DNA of 64,000 bases from Dactylellina haptotyla (Eukaryota; Ascomycota; Orbiliomycetes; Orbiliales; Orbiliaceae). The translations under genes and the position numbers were made by a program. The stretch is from assembly GCA_031310005.1 (NCBI GenBank), contig CM062382.1, positions 372,001-436,000 of the forward strand, in the 5' to 3' direction. Shown here in pieces: positions 25,876 through 38,469 of the stretch (positions within the stretch are counted from its first letter, which is position 1; each line of letters starts with the position of its first letter). A model generated the notes under the pieces. That model saw only the letters and a list, made by a program, of their open reading frames with translations, searched no databases and was not told the DNA's origin.

Positions 25876-28399
25876 GCACAAGGTTGTGAGGTACTAGAGA
25901 GTAAAGTACTATTCTTCGAATTACCTTGAAGGGTTGCTTCACGAAATCTTCGCCATATCCATATATTCTGGTTTACGAGACGAACTTTTCGACGGCCGAA
26001 AAGTTCTACTACACCCGATGCACTGTCATTGGAACTATCCTTATAACATTCACAAGGTTGAGCCAACAACGTTGCACAACTCAGGCGTAGATATTGTAAT
26101 TAAACTTGTTCTCTTCACTCTTTCTTTTCGCCTCAATAGGATTATTATTACTATGAATTTAGAGCATCAATAACCGGTGTCTCATTGTGATATTGGCTGA
26201 GCCCCTTTACTAACTAATTATTTACCCTATCCTGCACCTTAAGGATATTTGGCGAACTTCATGAGGCCGGTGACATGGTATTTTTGTTAGTGGCCTACAA
26301 ACCCTGCTCTTGCAGCCGAAGAGTCCGGTTCGCCTCTTTGGCGACCAAGCTGGTTGGTCAACGCTTGCCAACAAAGGAACTCAAAACTTGGTATTTGTTG
26401 TCTTTCCCGTGGAACGTGTATTGTTCCTTTCTTCTTCTGCTGGGGATCCTAATGCGAGCTAGAAAGGGTCTGGTCTAGGCTACAATCAACCCTGAGAGAA
26501 TCTAGCCGTGGTAGAACGAATCATCGTCCGTGGTTTTCCGCTAACGCTGCGAGCCTTTGATGGTGACTTCGGTTAGAGGTAGCTTGGGCATAGCTGCGGC
26601 ACACCGACTGCCTTTCCTTCTGAGCCTGGAACAGAGTCAATGATTGCTGCAACTCACTTCCAGCACATAATTGCATGGCCAGTGTCCTGCAGATGTTTTC
26701 TATGGGTTAGTGCGCTTTCAGGCCACGACGGTCCGTATCTTTTGGGGCGAGACAGGGTGGCACACCTCACAAGAATTGATCGAATTGCTACTATTAGCAC
26801 GCCGATTTGGAGCAGTTTGCTTCGAAACAAAGAAGGCCCCGTGCCTGAATTACGATGAAGGTGGCCGTGCTCCGAAAAGAGTGTGGATCAGGCGCTCACT
26901 ATCAAGTATTCACATCCTAGAAATCACAACCCAAGGGTATTCCGACCCCGTATATTCCAAAGAGAAAGGCCCAATTTCAGCCTTTCGAAACCCACAAAAT
27001 GCGATTCTCATTCACCATGTAGCAGCAAATCTTCGGCCAATCTTTTTCAAGGTTTCCCTCTTGGTGTACAGAGCAGCAACATAATTTCCCAGGAAGCAGG
27101 GATAACACAATCAAAAGTTGTGAACAGGACCGGTCCTAAGGGAGGCGAATGCACCCCACGGTCCCGCAAGCTGCATGTCTTGAAAAAGTTTCTCTCCGTC
27201 TGATACTATGACGGGCCTATGAGATCGCCCGCCAAAAGCGCACCCGGTTCTTGCTGAAAATCTAGTCTTTTTCCCAACCGCTCTGAAAGCCAGATGATTG
27301 ACGCCCAAACTTCCATGTAACTCCACCCATGGAATTCAATCCCTTAGCAATGCAGAGAAAGAGAAAGTTTCATCGACAATATCTATTTTTAATATAGGCA
27401 GAAGTGAGTAGATGTTTTGGGTATCCAGGACATTCCTCACGAAGCTGGTTGACAAGGGTCGAGGGTTAAGGGTTCAGCAGGCCTCCAAAAGCGTCAACTG
27501 CAGGGGCTCTGCGTGGAAGACCCTACTGATAATATGGAAATTAAACTTTGGTTCAAATTCTTCAATGAATCAATGAAAGCGGCGGTAGGCTCTGGGTCTG
27601 GGGCTTCGGGGTGTAGTGGGTTTTATCCGCGTCGGGGCCGAAGACGCTTGATCGCGAATCGGTCGGATCAATGGTCTATCTAACCTCGAGGGAACGAACC
27701 ATGCCGCGTTCTTTAGCACCACCATTTTAGTCCTAGTATCTATCTTTCTTTTGGGGTTATCGATTTCCCGGCAGGATACATGCGCATACGCTGTATGGAA
27801 CTTCCTGGTTGGGATTTGGCCGGATGCCAATGACCAGGACCGGTAACTGCTCTTGTCCGTTAACCCTCCACCACAAATATTGGGACCGCCCATCTGTAAA
27901 ACAAAAATCTTCTTCGCGCGTACAAGCCCAAAATCCAATTATGTCGCCAGCCTTTCAGTCAACGATTTCGACAATTCCAACATCGAACTCGCGTTCTACC
28001 GCGCCTAGCGAACAGTATACCTACATAATAGACCGCAGGCTATTGCAGATCTCACTTAATCGCCTTGAAAATTCAAGGTCCTAGGACTTTGAAATATAAA
28101 CATCGGCACTTCAAGTCGACGCGCCATCTACAGCTGCACAGTGATACGCTACATACCACATCGAGCGACTGGTTCATTCAGTTGGTGCCAATACCTTCAC
28201 CCACAAAGTCCTCGATAAAGAACTTCGAGAATATCGCCTCCTCCAAGTATCTTTGTAATTGATCATATATGTTTACCCGCATAGTCACACTTCTTAAGGT
28301 CTCTGGTTTTCCTTTACAACCCTTTTCCAACATGTCTAGATATCTAGTACCATCGAACGTTCCGTTACACCACCTTTTAAAATCCCAACAAAGACATTA
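25876..28399. other. Gene-poor stretch between C2H2 paralogue 1 and the first weak ORF
   Basis: No gene is supported. The longest open stretch, 26671-27084 (+), opens with TTG and has no recognisable domain. Near 28079-28170 the + strand reads FKSTRHLQLHSDTLH, which has the F-x5-L-x2-H-x4-H spacing of a C2H2 finger but no cysteine pair before it. It may be a relic of a further family member. Confidence 0.35.
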
Positions 28400-28711
28400 T
28401 TAAGTCCAGCCTTCCCATGATAACGACGCATCATCATCATCCGAGTACGATTCAACCTCTCCCTGTCGGTTATACGCATACGTATACATAGGTCCTTCAG
28501 CTGTTTTCATAGGGATGTGGGCACTTGCAGTTTGGATGTGTGTTGTCTCAAGTCTGTGCAGCTGTGTCATCGATGGTATTGTAACCTTGCATACGTCGAC
28601 GACTGGCCCTGAGAGCGGCGAGAGGCAGAGTGAAGGATAGAGGCATGGATGGACAAGGTCTTCAATGCAATCAGCTCTAGTTGATTGGACAAAGGTTTCC
28701 TGGATCGCCAT
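28400..28711 (-). CDS. Possible small orphan protein, 103 aa (weak)
   Basis: An ATG-started frame with an acidic tail (YSDDDDASLSWEGWT). No signal peptide, membrane segment or known motif is visible, and no paralogue is seen in the window. A frame this long can occur by chance in this composition, so the call rests only on an ATG in good context (AAATGG) and a protein-like C terminus. It could equally be noise. Confidence 0.2.
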   Translation of the reverse strand: MAIQETFVQSTRADCIEDLVHPCLYPSLCLSPLSGPVVDVCKVTIPSMTQLHRLETTHIQTASAHIPMKTAEGPMYTYAYNRQGEVESYSDDDDASLSWEGWT

Positions 28712-29879
28712 TTAGAGCCGACCGGTACTGATGTGCCATCTGTCAACAGTTTCATCTTCATATTCTTCACAAGCCATACGGCACTCTGAATGACAAGATT
28801 CTTCTCCCTGATATCGTTTCCTTGCGATTCTTTCGTAAGATAGCGAAATGCCGGCACGCTACTCTCCGCTCATTCGATACCCAAGGCGCTCTCTCCCTAG
28901 GTGATCCAACGCTAGCGTGTTCAGAAGTCAATCACCTGGTGCAAGGTGTTTGCTAGACCGCTACCAGCAATAGCACGTTTCCCTCGTCGCTCGCTCATAT
29001 TAAAATGAGCAATTTGGTCGAACCGCTTAGACCCGATACGGGAACATTGAAGATGTCCTGATACCTTTGTCGACCAAGGTCAACTGCAGTCTCGGAATGG
29101 CTAATTGGCCTATGGATTTATAGTGTTTGTGCAACACAAGGCTGACTTAGTTCTGAGACCCTCGTTATTAACAGCCGGCCACACTGGCTAGAACGGGCGT
29201 TTGAGGCGAGTGAGCAGGCGGAGTGTTGCGTTGTAGTTTCTTTTTTCGCTGTTGCACGAGACCTTTTGTTTTTGGTTTGGTCACGAGATTGCATGAGATC
29301 TGGTTCGCCAGAAATTCATGCAAGATCACGCACATCAAACGCGTTTAATGTCAATTCCTATTGACGTGCAGTTAATTTAACGTAGTTGTGATTGGTTGAG
29401 TAACGTTCACCAGTCGCATCTGGGTGTCTCGTCGACGGTGTTCATGATATTTAGTTTGTTGTTGCGATCAAATTCGGTACCTGAATTTGACGGGAAGCCC
29501 GCCCGTTCACAAGGTAGTTTCTTTGCCACAAATAAGGCTACATTTTTTTCCTTTTGCATCTTCTTGTTTGCCGATGTTTTTCCTTACTATTTTTCTCATT
29601 CAACCTGTTTGTTTTCTTCGCTAATGCATTATAATGCACCTGCGCCATCCAGGCTCATAGCCGAATATTTCAATTTCATTTTCTATCAAGCACAGCTGCA
29701 GCCGGGCAACCAGTGAAAATTCCTGTAGTGTCTAATTACTATATACTTTTTTTGAGGCTCAGTGAAGCCTAGAAAATTATATTTGCATTGCCATGGGTAT
29801 ATGTCGAGTTAGTTTGCTTGTCTCGGACGGAAAGGGCATCTTTGAAGCGCGACAGCTCGAACTTTTCGCATACCAACGA

Positions 29880-30405
29880 TCCTTGCGACAACCTTTCCCT
29901 CGATGTTCCCGAACGCAACCATTCCTTAGCCTGCCTTGATTGCCATGTTCCCTGATCCTTCCCATTCCCTCTTGTAAGCTTCCTTGCGTTAAGGCTGTTG
30001 GACATCTCCCAAACCCCCCACCCTAGACCCCCATCTCTCTAAAACTCGTCTCTTCAGCTGCCGTTCCATTCCAGTTAGCCTCCTTGAAGCTCTCCTGTCG
30101 CATGGGTAGCTTAAATCATCGGCTTTAGACCCGAAATCAATCTCGCATAGGGAAATAAAGCTGGATTACTCGTGGCGGCCTGGTTAGCGATCCGGAACCC
30201 CTTGTTCCAACACCCAATTGGCTCAAAGTTGGGGCCTCACACTTGCTCTAGCTTTCCGCCAAAAGGAAGCATACACGGTTCGCATCAAACATACTCAATT
30301 GCATCTAGATCACGATCTGTCTTGTGAGAGGCACAGTAACAGCCGTAAACATGGTTTCTGTCGAGTACCGAGCACTAGCTTGCTCCCGGAATAGACTTCC
30401 TTTAT
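29880..30405 (-). repeat. Diverged segmental duplication, copy 1 (partner at 48640-49205)
   Basis: This segment aligns in direct orientation with 48640-49205 over its whole length, with small indels. One exact block is CCGAAATCAATCTCGCA at 30131-30147 and 48912-48928. On the - strand both copies translate to CEIDFGS followed by a PCD a few residues later, which suggests the ancestor was protein-coding there. Neither copy now has a continuous frame. No known family is recognised. Confidence 0.65.
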
Positions 30406-31406
30406 CCATTGGGAATGTCGACACGAAGGAAATTTCCACATATCCTTTCAAAAATTAAGGTACCAATCTGCCTAGCGGGCAAACTGCTCTTTTAATCGTA
30501 TCTACTCAGGATCTCTCTGAGAAAATGTCAAGGATGTACCTGGAAAGCCTTTGGGCTTTGTGCACTGTCTTTTGTGATTTTGGTTCCGAGGATACAAGTT
30601 CCGTGGAATCATGATTCTGCTAGCGATTATTGTTACAGTCTGTTGCTTCTTTTATCCATCCTGGTTTCTTTGCTCTCACTGTCCGCCCCGATACGTGTTA
30701 TTAGTAGTTAAGCAATTAATTGGGCTGCTACTATAATAGGTAACATTGGGAGATCTTGTGATAATCCAGTATTCTGTAGTTATGTCTTCTCGGCTTCTTC
30801 ATTTCATATCACATCGAAAAATGTTATACAATGGAGAGATATTCATATGGTCAGCTGCTCCTGATAAGCATCGTATTCACACATTGGTCATCCACGGCTA
30901 CAGTACGAAGTATAAATGGTACATGTACATTCTCTGCTTCAACCTCCAAAGCGTTGACACAACGCACGCAACCCAAAAATAACGACAGTTCTCGTTAAGC
31001 TTTCAAATCAGATGATACCATGGATGCGAGACGACATCTCTTGTTCTCAGCAAATTCTATGGTCGATATTAACGCCACTTTATGGGAGTTGTTTTCTTGG
31101 ATACAAATAACTTCTATGCTTTTAGGATCCGCAGCAAGCCGTCCGCTGCTTGGGGCCCTTTTGCGTCGGTTGGGCTCAGTAACGCGGTCCGGTCGAATTG
31201 GGAAAACGCGAACTCGCGGGAGGTGCTGCTGGCCCTTGACCATACCGAAATTTCCTTTTTTTGGGGGCTTTTTCTCTTTCCTTTCGCCCCATCGGCCAGC
31301 GCATTCAGACCATCCAAATTTCCTGTGAGAAGGGTTCTTGGTTATGTTGATCGGCAGGTTAAATTGGAGGTTGGTCTTTCGGTGACCGTAGACCTGGGTC
31401 TATAGC

Positions 31407-31424
31407 TAGCATGCATGCATGCTA
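31407..31424. repeat. 18-bp perfect palindrome
   Basis: TAGCATGCATGCATGCTA equals its own reverse complement. The core is tandem GCAT. No associated gene was identified; it could be a protein-binding site or chance. Confidence 0.6.
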
Positions 31425-33258
31425 TAGCAAAAATCCTCAGACGCTTTTCTTTTCCAAGATTTCTTGACAATGCATCCCCAGGATCCCTCAAAGCGGGGAC
31501 TCAAGCATGACACGGGCTGATATCGCAAGATTTTTTATTGGTCAGAAGCAAACCCGGCGCACTCTTTGTACACCTTCTCGAACAATCTGTTACAATTAGC
31601 TGCCTGCGTCGACAAGCTATTCCCAAAACTGTCTCTCTCCACGGCTCACCCAGCTCGATGGGTCAAGTTTTTGAAAAGATGGTTGAGATTTGATTCGTCT
31701 TACCCGCTAACAATCCGTCCCGTTTCCCGGAAGCTGAACATCTTATCATGGGGAATGGCTTACCCTGATCGCTGCATGTGCATTCTGCTTGGTTTGCCTT
31801 TCGCTTGATTTCGATGCCTTTCCATCTCTTCAACCCTTCATCTCCCAGCCCCACTCGGGCTGCACTCAGAAATGGCTCGCTGGTCTCCATCCCTTCCTTC
31901 GGGTTTCTCTGCTCATTGCCGCTCCAGGACGTACTCAAACGCCAGAGACTTTATGCGTCTCTGCAGCTTGGACCAATTGCCAATGGATAGCAATTCTGAC
32001 GGCCCTATTGGCCCAACAAGAAAGATGTATCAGGTAAACGCACGGGGAATAAGGGCCCTTATACCTCCCTACAGCTTCATTGGAACGTATATTCGCAAAG
32101 CACACGATGGATCTGCTGCCATCACATCTGGGCCGCCACTCGCATCGGGGGAACGTGCAGTGTCCGGTGCCTTGGGCTGGCCCCTATCCAGCGACAGATA
32201 CACAAGCGAGAGAGTTCCACACATAGACGAGGAATGCAGCGGGGACCGCAGGGGCGAAAATTTTTTCTTGCCTTGGATGGATCTCTGCATCTTTCGTTAA
32301 AGTATGTACCGATGCTATCGCTAACCGGCCTCCTCGCAGATAATGGTGATTCTAATTTGTCACTCGAGCGAGCCAAAGCTCCATGCAGGAGGTCCGACCG
32401 CGTGCCTCGTATTATGTAGAAGCATTGCTGAGTCTAAATTTCCTTCTTCAGAGGGTTGCATTACCGCCACGTCGGAATCCCCAACCGTGGTGGACAATAT
32501 ACCTTTACCTTAAGTTCCACGGTTCCCTCGTTCCCTTACTTCCAGTATAAACCATTTCGGGGAGTCAATCCCACCACTCTCAAAGCCTACAGGCCCTGCA
32601 GGTGTGTACAAGAATGCTGCATGATACGGGACTGGCAAATGGGACAGTGAACCAAGCTTGATGTTCTCATCGTATAGATAATAAATTCTCAGCATAAATA
32701 TTGCTATTAGGTAACCGGATCGTATTTGAGGGCAATGAAAAATCATATTGATTGTGGCGCCGCTTGGATGAATAGCTCCCAGGGAATGCTATAATATCAA
32801 ACTCGAAGAAAGATGTAACCTGGCTTCCATCTTGTCAGGGGTCCCATGGATCTTTTGCATTGGAGCGATCTTTGACACTGGCAGATATCGAGCCACGACG
32901 TTGGTAACGGCCGGTTGTGCATAAGTGCTGCACAGGTGCTGCAAGGTGCTTCTGATCTATTATTCTCCCGGGGCCAACTAGCCGAGCCCAGCTCCCCCCA
33001 ATCACTTATGGGGCCTAGATTCAACAATGTTGAGAATAATAGCAAAGAAGAGAACGTATATTTCATTTGATTCTTCTTAGCCTTCCTATCAAATAATTTA
33101 AAAAGATCGATTGCTCTCCATAGTCTTTTTGCTGAGCTCCATATGGCGCTAGAGATCATTTTCACAAACTAGTACTGCAAAACCTGTCTGGCTCGAAACT
33201 TAGTTCCTTCTAAACCTATTCTATATCTTCTAGCAGCTTCCCTGTTTTATAACTCAAT

Positions 33259-34004
33259 ATGGATGATGGATTTAATGTTGACAAAGACCGACGCGAGGAA
33301 GAGTACGCAGAAAGTAGTGACGCTTTCACGGGCGCGACGTCGAACTCGGCAGGATTTCGAGCTCCCAGCCTAGTAGCCACTTCTTGGAGAAATGATTTAG
33401 AATCCGCCCCTTACCAATCCTCAAATATGGAAGGGTATAACATGGAGGTCGATGACCCAGCGTTCGATCCAAACATTGATCCCCTATTGCAGAATATAGC
33501 GGCAAACCCTGGAGATCAACATCTCAGTCAACCCGAAAGTCCCCTGGATTCCACAAATATTCTCGAAGATCTAGACCTAAATGATCTACGGGATGCTATG
33601 GGCGAATTCAGACGTGCTTCTGATCAGAGTTCCTACGTGGAGAGATCGCCAATGCTTAGGTATGATGCACCGCGGAAATCATCGTTAAGTGCCGCGCCGC
33701 TCACCTTCAGGTGTAATATTTTAGATCAAGAGGCGAGCAGGACGCCGAAGCAACCTGTTCAACTTCAAACCCCGGTGCACAACAATGCGACCACCCGGGT
33801 TGTTCCTTTTCGACCGGCACAGAAAGAAATCTAAACCGACATAAGAAGCGAATGCATGGCAAACCAGAGTTCTTTTGCCCTAGCTGCTCCTATAATAGCA
33901 CCAGATCAGATTACGTTACCGAACACAAGAAATCTCATACCCCGAAAGGTATAAAGTGCCTACGGAAGAAGTTGAGAGGCAACCATTCTGATACCGAGAT
34001 CTGA
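33259..34004 (+). CDS. Two-finger C2H2 zinc-finger protein (paralogue 2)
   Basis: About 226 aa. Exon 1 is 33259-33659. The intron is 33660-33724 (65 nt; donor GTATGATGC, almost the same as the GTACGATGC donor of paralogue 4; branch-like CTCAC; acceptor ATTTTAG). Exon 2 is 33725-34004. Without splicing the frame runs to a stop at 33834 and misses the fingers. Fingers: C-x4-C-x12-H-x4-H (CDHPGCSFSTGTERNLNRHK onward) and C-x2-C-x12-H-x3-H (CPSCSYNSTRSDYVTEHKKS onward), linked by HGKPEF. The tail is basic (GIKCLRKKLRGNHSDTEI). The N-terminal half shares DPNIDPLLQN with paralogue 1; the rest of exon 1 is barely alignable. A GTAAGT follows the stop by about 11 bases, as if a 3' UTR intron were kept. 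Likely nuclear; function unknown. Confidence 0.85.
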
Positions 34005-34840
34005 TGTCCGTGTAAGTCATCATTGATGCGTTGCCAGCAATTATTATTTATTGTGAGCCAAAAAATCGAGGAGAAATCTAATACAAAATCTATTCAGAAC
34101 CACGAGTCTATTGGGCGCCAGGCAATGGTGTTCCCTTACCATTTGGAGATGGCAGCTGGTTTGCGAGACAACCGTTTGGATTGCATTCGAAGAGCTACCC
34201 TAAGCGGCATCGGAACTGACTCTAAATGCATCATTTTATTGATTTTTATGGACAGAAGTCCCGTTTTCTGCTAAGCTTTTTATCATTAAAACCTCACATA
34301 ATGAGCGGTACTGCACTAGAGCTAGATCCCTCAAGCACACATTGTAATTATACTTATTCTTGTCGCTCACTATTGCATCTTCAATTTAATCTACTCATAC
34401 TCAAATCGAACTCCCGTAGTTCTGGTGCTCCTGCATATCTTTCGGCCGCCAGATTTTTGCTATACCCTGCGCGATGGAGGGCGAACCTTCCCAGGCTGAA
34501 GAAACCAGTCCTTTTTAGGTGACCGGATAATCTGAAGCTGTGAGCTATGCAACCGCTAAAAACGGCCTCGGACCGTTGGTTGGAGTGACCTTTGAGCGAA
34601 GGTTGCTGCACAACTGGGCGACACGAGCGTCGGGCAACTGGAATAGGTTGCTGCGAGACACCAACATAATCGCCCAACACATTAATATTATTAGAAAAGG
34701 TGAGGAGGTGGCCTGCGCTATCTCGTGGTGCAGATAGAGATCATCTTGGGTTGTTGAAGTTTGGGAAATTTAATATAACTTAGATTAAATTAAAAGGGAA
34801 ATCAAAACCCATATCCTCATCTACAAGATAATTTTGTGGG
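34005..34840. other. Intergenic stretch after C2H2 paralogue 2
   Basis: The first part is probably 3' UTR with the possible intron donor near 34015. Beyond that I see nothing I can support. A short AT-rich patch lies near 34765-34800. Confidence 0.35.
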
Positions 34841-35266
34841 TCAGCAGGATATCGTAACCTGTTGTTCTTCTTGCTGGTAATCGGATATCGCGCGGATTAC
34901 CTCCTCGAGCTCGAGATCGAGTCGGTTGACTCTTTCTATGAGAATTCTTTCTCGTTTGGCTACATATTCCCGGATTCCAGAGGTACAAATGGGAAGGGTA
35001 ATTACTTCCTCTTTCTCTCTTATACAAAGGTGGTGTACCAATAACCATGGGATCCGTATATTGATTCGAACGACCTTCAAATTTTGTGCTGCGACCCCCC
35101 CGGAGCAACTGTCATCCTTATGCCGACGATTGATTAGCTTGAAGGTGGACGGCGTATGGTTTAAGGCCACGCTTATCTCCATGGAATGTCTTGCGGCGAC
35201 TAGGCGAGCCATCACACGTAGTTTTCCCGCCGACATCATATGATCATGGGCCTTGTAGAGGTACAT
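34841..35266 (-). CDS. Possible orphan protein, 141 aa, with a charged helical C terminus (weak)
   Basis: The frame starts at an ATG at 35266 and has several further in-frame Met codons near the start. The last third (residues about 100-135) is rich in E, R, L and I in a spacing that could form a coiled coil (RERILIERVNRLDLELEEVI). No cysteine pattern, signal peptide or catalytic motif is visible, and no paralogue is seen in the window. Length alone does not exclude chance. It could be an exon of a larger gene or a relic. Confidence 0.3.
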   Translation of the reverse strand: MYLYKAHDHMMSAGKLRVMARLVAARHSMEISVALNHTPSTFKLINRRHKDDSCSGGVAAQNLKVVRINIRIPWLLVHHLCIREKEEVITLPICTSGIREYVAKRERILIERVNRLDLELEEVIRAISDYQQEEQQVTISC

Positions 35267-37746
35267 GCACCTTCAATTCGCGATCTCTTGAGTTTTACGA
35301 CAAGTTACAGGCTTGTATTTCATTTGGGTGTTGCCTTTTACATTTACTTGCCCGAAAACTAGTCTCGTTGCCCGAAAACAAATGAAGTGCAATGCCGCAA
35401 ACTTTTTGCGTGTGGTTGGAGGGTTGATTAACAGCAGCTACCTGCCCGCCCGGTCGCAAAACATGCAAGCACGGGAAGCCCAAAACAGGCTACCTGCCGC
35501 CGTTCGACCCTGCACTCGTATCAAATATTTGCGGGTTTGAAATCGTGCACGTCGTTCGACCTCATGCAGCCATGGTTTGAGCACACGATGATCTATGATG
35601 TATAGATCTTGAATGACCGTGTGGAGTCTTCCGTCTCGGGCTGATCATTTTCAATCCCCTCTGTTAACATTCACAGGATGACCCGGAACTTTCAGAGGCT
35701 GCTCAATGCACACCCGTAAACCCGAAGCCACACAATTTCAAATTTGAAGCCCAAAGTCCAGAAAGTGCCAGTACTTGATTCTTTTTCCTCGGAGCACGTA
35801 ATAAAACCCGCCATCCAATCGTCGGTAATCAGTCTGTGCAAAGAGAAAGAAGTGTGTATTCACAATCTTATCCTTTTTATGGACAACAGTAGGAAGGTAT
35901 TTGCGTTTGAGAAATTGTTTTCGGCATCGACATTCCTTATTTAATTAAGTGACAAGGGTTAAGGGTGCCTGCATGGTAAAAATATACAGATAACACCAAA
36001 GCGGGTCAGATTTGAATTCTTGCATAGCGAATTCTGCTAGGTTCTCTAGAAGCGGTGGCATTGGTCACTCGATATTTTGTCTTACTTTCTAACCGTGTGG
36101 CCGTGTGATTAGAGCACAGTTTGTGTGTGAAAATCGCTCCTGGGCATCGACTTCCTATTCAACTTTTCTCTCTGATTGAGCTTGCTTTCATCGAACGTTC
36201 CAGACACAGCTTCAACCTACACCCTGTCAACATGTCTTCATAGATCCTGAATCCTCGCCTCCACATTTGACGTGTATTGGGGTGTGCTGGGGTGTGCTTT
36301 TGGGCAAAGTCATCTCTTCCAGCGCCCGAAGAAGGGGACGGCCAACGCACCTCTTGAAGAAAGTCGTCCTTACACCCTCTTCTACAGAAATGGGTTACAA
36401 AGCGCACACACTGGGTTGGATGCCAGCTCATCTGGGTTGCCACAAATAATGTCATTGGTCGCCGTGATGCAGTAGCTCGACGCCGCTGAGCATAAATACC
36501 AAATCGAACTATGTACGATGAAATCCCAATCTATATTATTCCAAAAATCAAAGTGTAAGCAGGGTTCAATAGTCTTATCATCCTAGCGGTAAATATTTAG
36601 CTAGTACACATTTGGTTGGTATGCAGATGAGAACAGCAAGGACAACCACATGAGTATGAAAAAAGACTAACAAAAGCCAAGCAAACATGTTTCGAGCATG
36701 CTGCGGTAGAATCGACGCGAGAGATCACGACTTCAAGAACCGACCCCCATTCAGAACGATAGGAAAAATATATTGTATCGATAGACGATGTGGTCTTGGG
36801 AGATATATGGTTTGCTACCTACAGGAAACGGATTTAATGTGCGTCGCGAAACACCAATGACAGCGGCCGTCGTTTCGGGACTTTTTGATGCAAGCAAACC
36901 GGTGTACCCGGAGTCACAGAGGAGAGGGCGATGCAATAGATTCCACAGAAAAATACCAAGGTCAAAATGCAGTGCTGTTCCTGGCATTGGAAAAGTTCAT
37001 CCAATGATAACTGTCAGATTCTGACAGTTCTTGAGCAGAAAGCAAGGACGTTTCTTAGGCACCCCTATCAGGTGCATTGATTGGCCATCGTCATTGCTCA
37101 TAGCTTCATTGTGAGCCGCAGCGTAGATTTCCTCCTTTGGACGGCCTTTCCACCCGTTTCTATCTATTTCGGTCATTCTCCTATCCTCGCCCTTCAAATC
37201 CACTCAACAAGGTAGAATAAAGAAGGAGTTGAATAGATGTGGGACGAAGCCGTCGAAACCCCGGAGGCTTGGGCACCATCGAGGTGGAAATTTGACTTAT
37301 TGATTTACCTTCTGCCACTGGATAGTGAGGCTCTAACAGGCATGGTAGGTGTGTAACCATGAGGTGCTTCTCGACACGAGCAAATCGGCCTCCAGCGTGT
37401 CTTCCATCTGGTTAGCCCTCCCGCTCCCGAGAAACCACAGGAACGCCTCCGTACCCTCAATGGCACTCGACTCCTTGTTTTACTGACGCGGCAGAGCATA
37501 CTACAGCGCACATCGGGCCATTAAGGCTCCACGGCCTTGAGGTACTTGTAAACAAGACTTTGATTTCTTCAACGACTTCCCATTGAAATCATATAAAGTG
37601 AGGTATCCCCAAAGGTTCTCAATTTTACAAACCACTCTCTTGCCCCGCGACCGTACAAGCTCAAGAAAAACTAGGATTAGCATAATTTATAGCAGTTTTA
37701 AACCTGGTTCTCATAATATCTTTAAAGATTTTTGTTTCTGATCAAA
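35267..37746. other. Gene-poor stretch upstream of C2H2 paralogue 3
   Basis: I read both strands and found no frame with a recognisable domain or internal paralogue. All open stretches here are short and overlap each other on both strands. Confidence 0.35.
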
Positions 37747-38469
37747 ATGTGTCGATGCTGTTTCAACGCGCTTACTGTGGCTCAACTTTTCGCGGGACGA
37801 GCACGGCATCCGGCTTGCGAGGCAACTCACCAATTTTCAAATCAATGTCACATGAAGACCTTTTGCAACCCCGAATTTTGGTCCTGCAATGCAGAACTCG
37901 CCTATCCATCGTATTGCAAAGATAGCATTCCTTCGGCGACTCCCACAGAGTCGGGAGCGCTATATCCCAGTCCAATCGATAGTCAATTAAGCACGACAGA
38001 TATCGACGAGGTCCCAAGTGGTAAATGGAGTGATAATGCTTCAATTAAAACCGAGCAAGAGGAAATGGTAGTGGTCAATCAGAAGCGAGCCGCAAAGACT
38101 AAAACGAAAAGGTATTGCCACCTCCTTCTTAGAGATCGGGCCTTGTGTTAGCCCAACTAAAACCGGTAGTATAGGCCACGACGTCGACCAGCCGTTGCGC
38201 AGCAAAATCATCAAGAACAAAAGCCGGCCACATTCAGATGCAACGACTCCAAGTGCCCCTATAGAAGTAACAGCAAGGCTAATCGGAATCGCCACATAAT
38301 TCGGGTTCATAAACCTCCTAAGCTGTTCATCTGTCCCTTCGAAAGCTGCTCTAAAAGAGTGTTTAAAAGGCTTGATAATTGCCAAAAGCATATCAAAGGG
38401 GTGCATCGGAGGGAGACACTCGAAAATAATACGGTTCCAGAAGTTTTGATTATCAGCAAAGTCTCTTGA
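37747..38469 (+). CDS. Two-finger C2H2 zinc-finger protein (paralogue 3)
   Basis: About 213 aa. Start ATG at 37747 (the frame is open slightly further 5' without an earlier ATG). Exon 1 is 37747-38111; the intron is most likely 38112-38192 (81 nt, GT...CCAG; an acceptor at 38216 would also keep the frame); exon 2 is 38193-38469. Fingers: C-x4-C-x12-H-x4-H (FRCNDSKCPYRSNSKANRNR onward) and C-x4-C-x13-H-x4-H (CPFESCSKRVFKRLDNCQKH onward), linked by HKPPKLFI. Exon 1 is unusually Cys-rich at its start (MCRCC) and ends acidic then basic (IKTEQEE, then KRAAKTKTKR). It shares intron phase and finger layout, but not N-terminal sequence, with the other copies. A GTGAGT follows the stop by about 15 bases. 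Function unknown. Confidence 0.8.

Larger units (their letters stand above)
28712..33258. other. Gene-poor stretch upstream of C2H2 paralogue 2
   Basis: Apart from the duplicated segment at 29880-30405 I see no supported gene. The longest ATG frame is 31872-32300 (+, 142 aa), without a recognisable domain or internal paralogue. An 18-bp perfect palindrome lies at 31407-31424. Confidence 0.35.

Noticed and set aside
25544-25942. 132-codon frame on the - strand
   Set aside because: It is antisense to the zinc fingers of C2H2 paralogue 1, whose Cys/His spacing is unmistakable on the + strand.
31872-32300. 142-codon ATG-started frame as a gene
   Set aside because: No domain, paralogue, splice evidence or composition signal; overlapping frames of similar length exist on the other strand.
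38041-38406. 121-codon frame on the - strand
   Set aside because: It is antisense to exon 2 of C2H2 paralogue 3.
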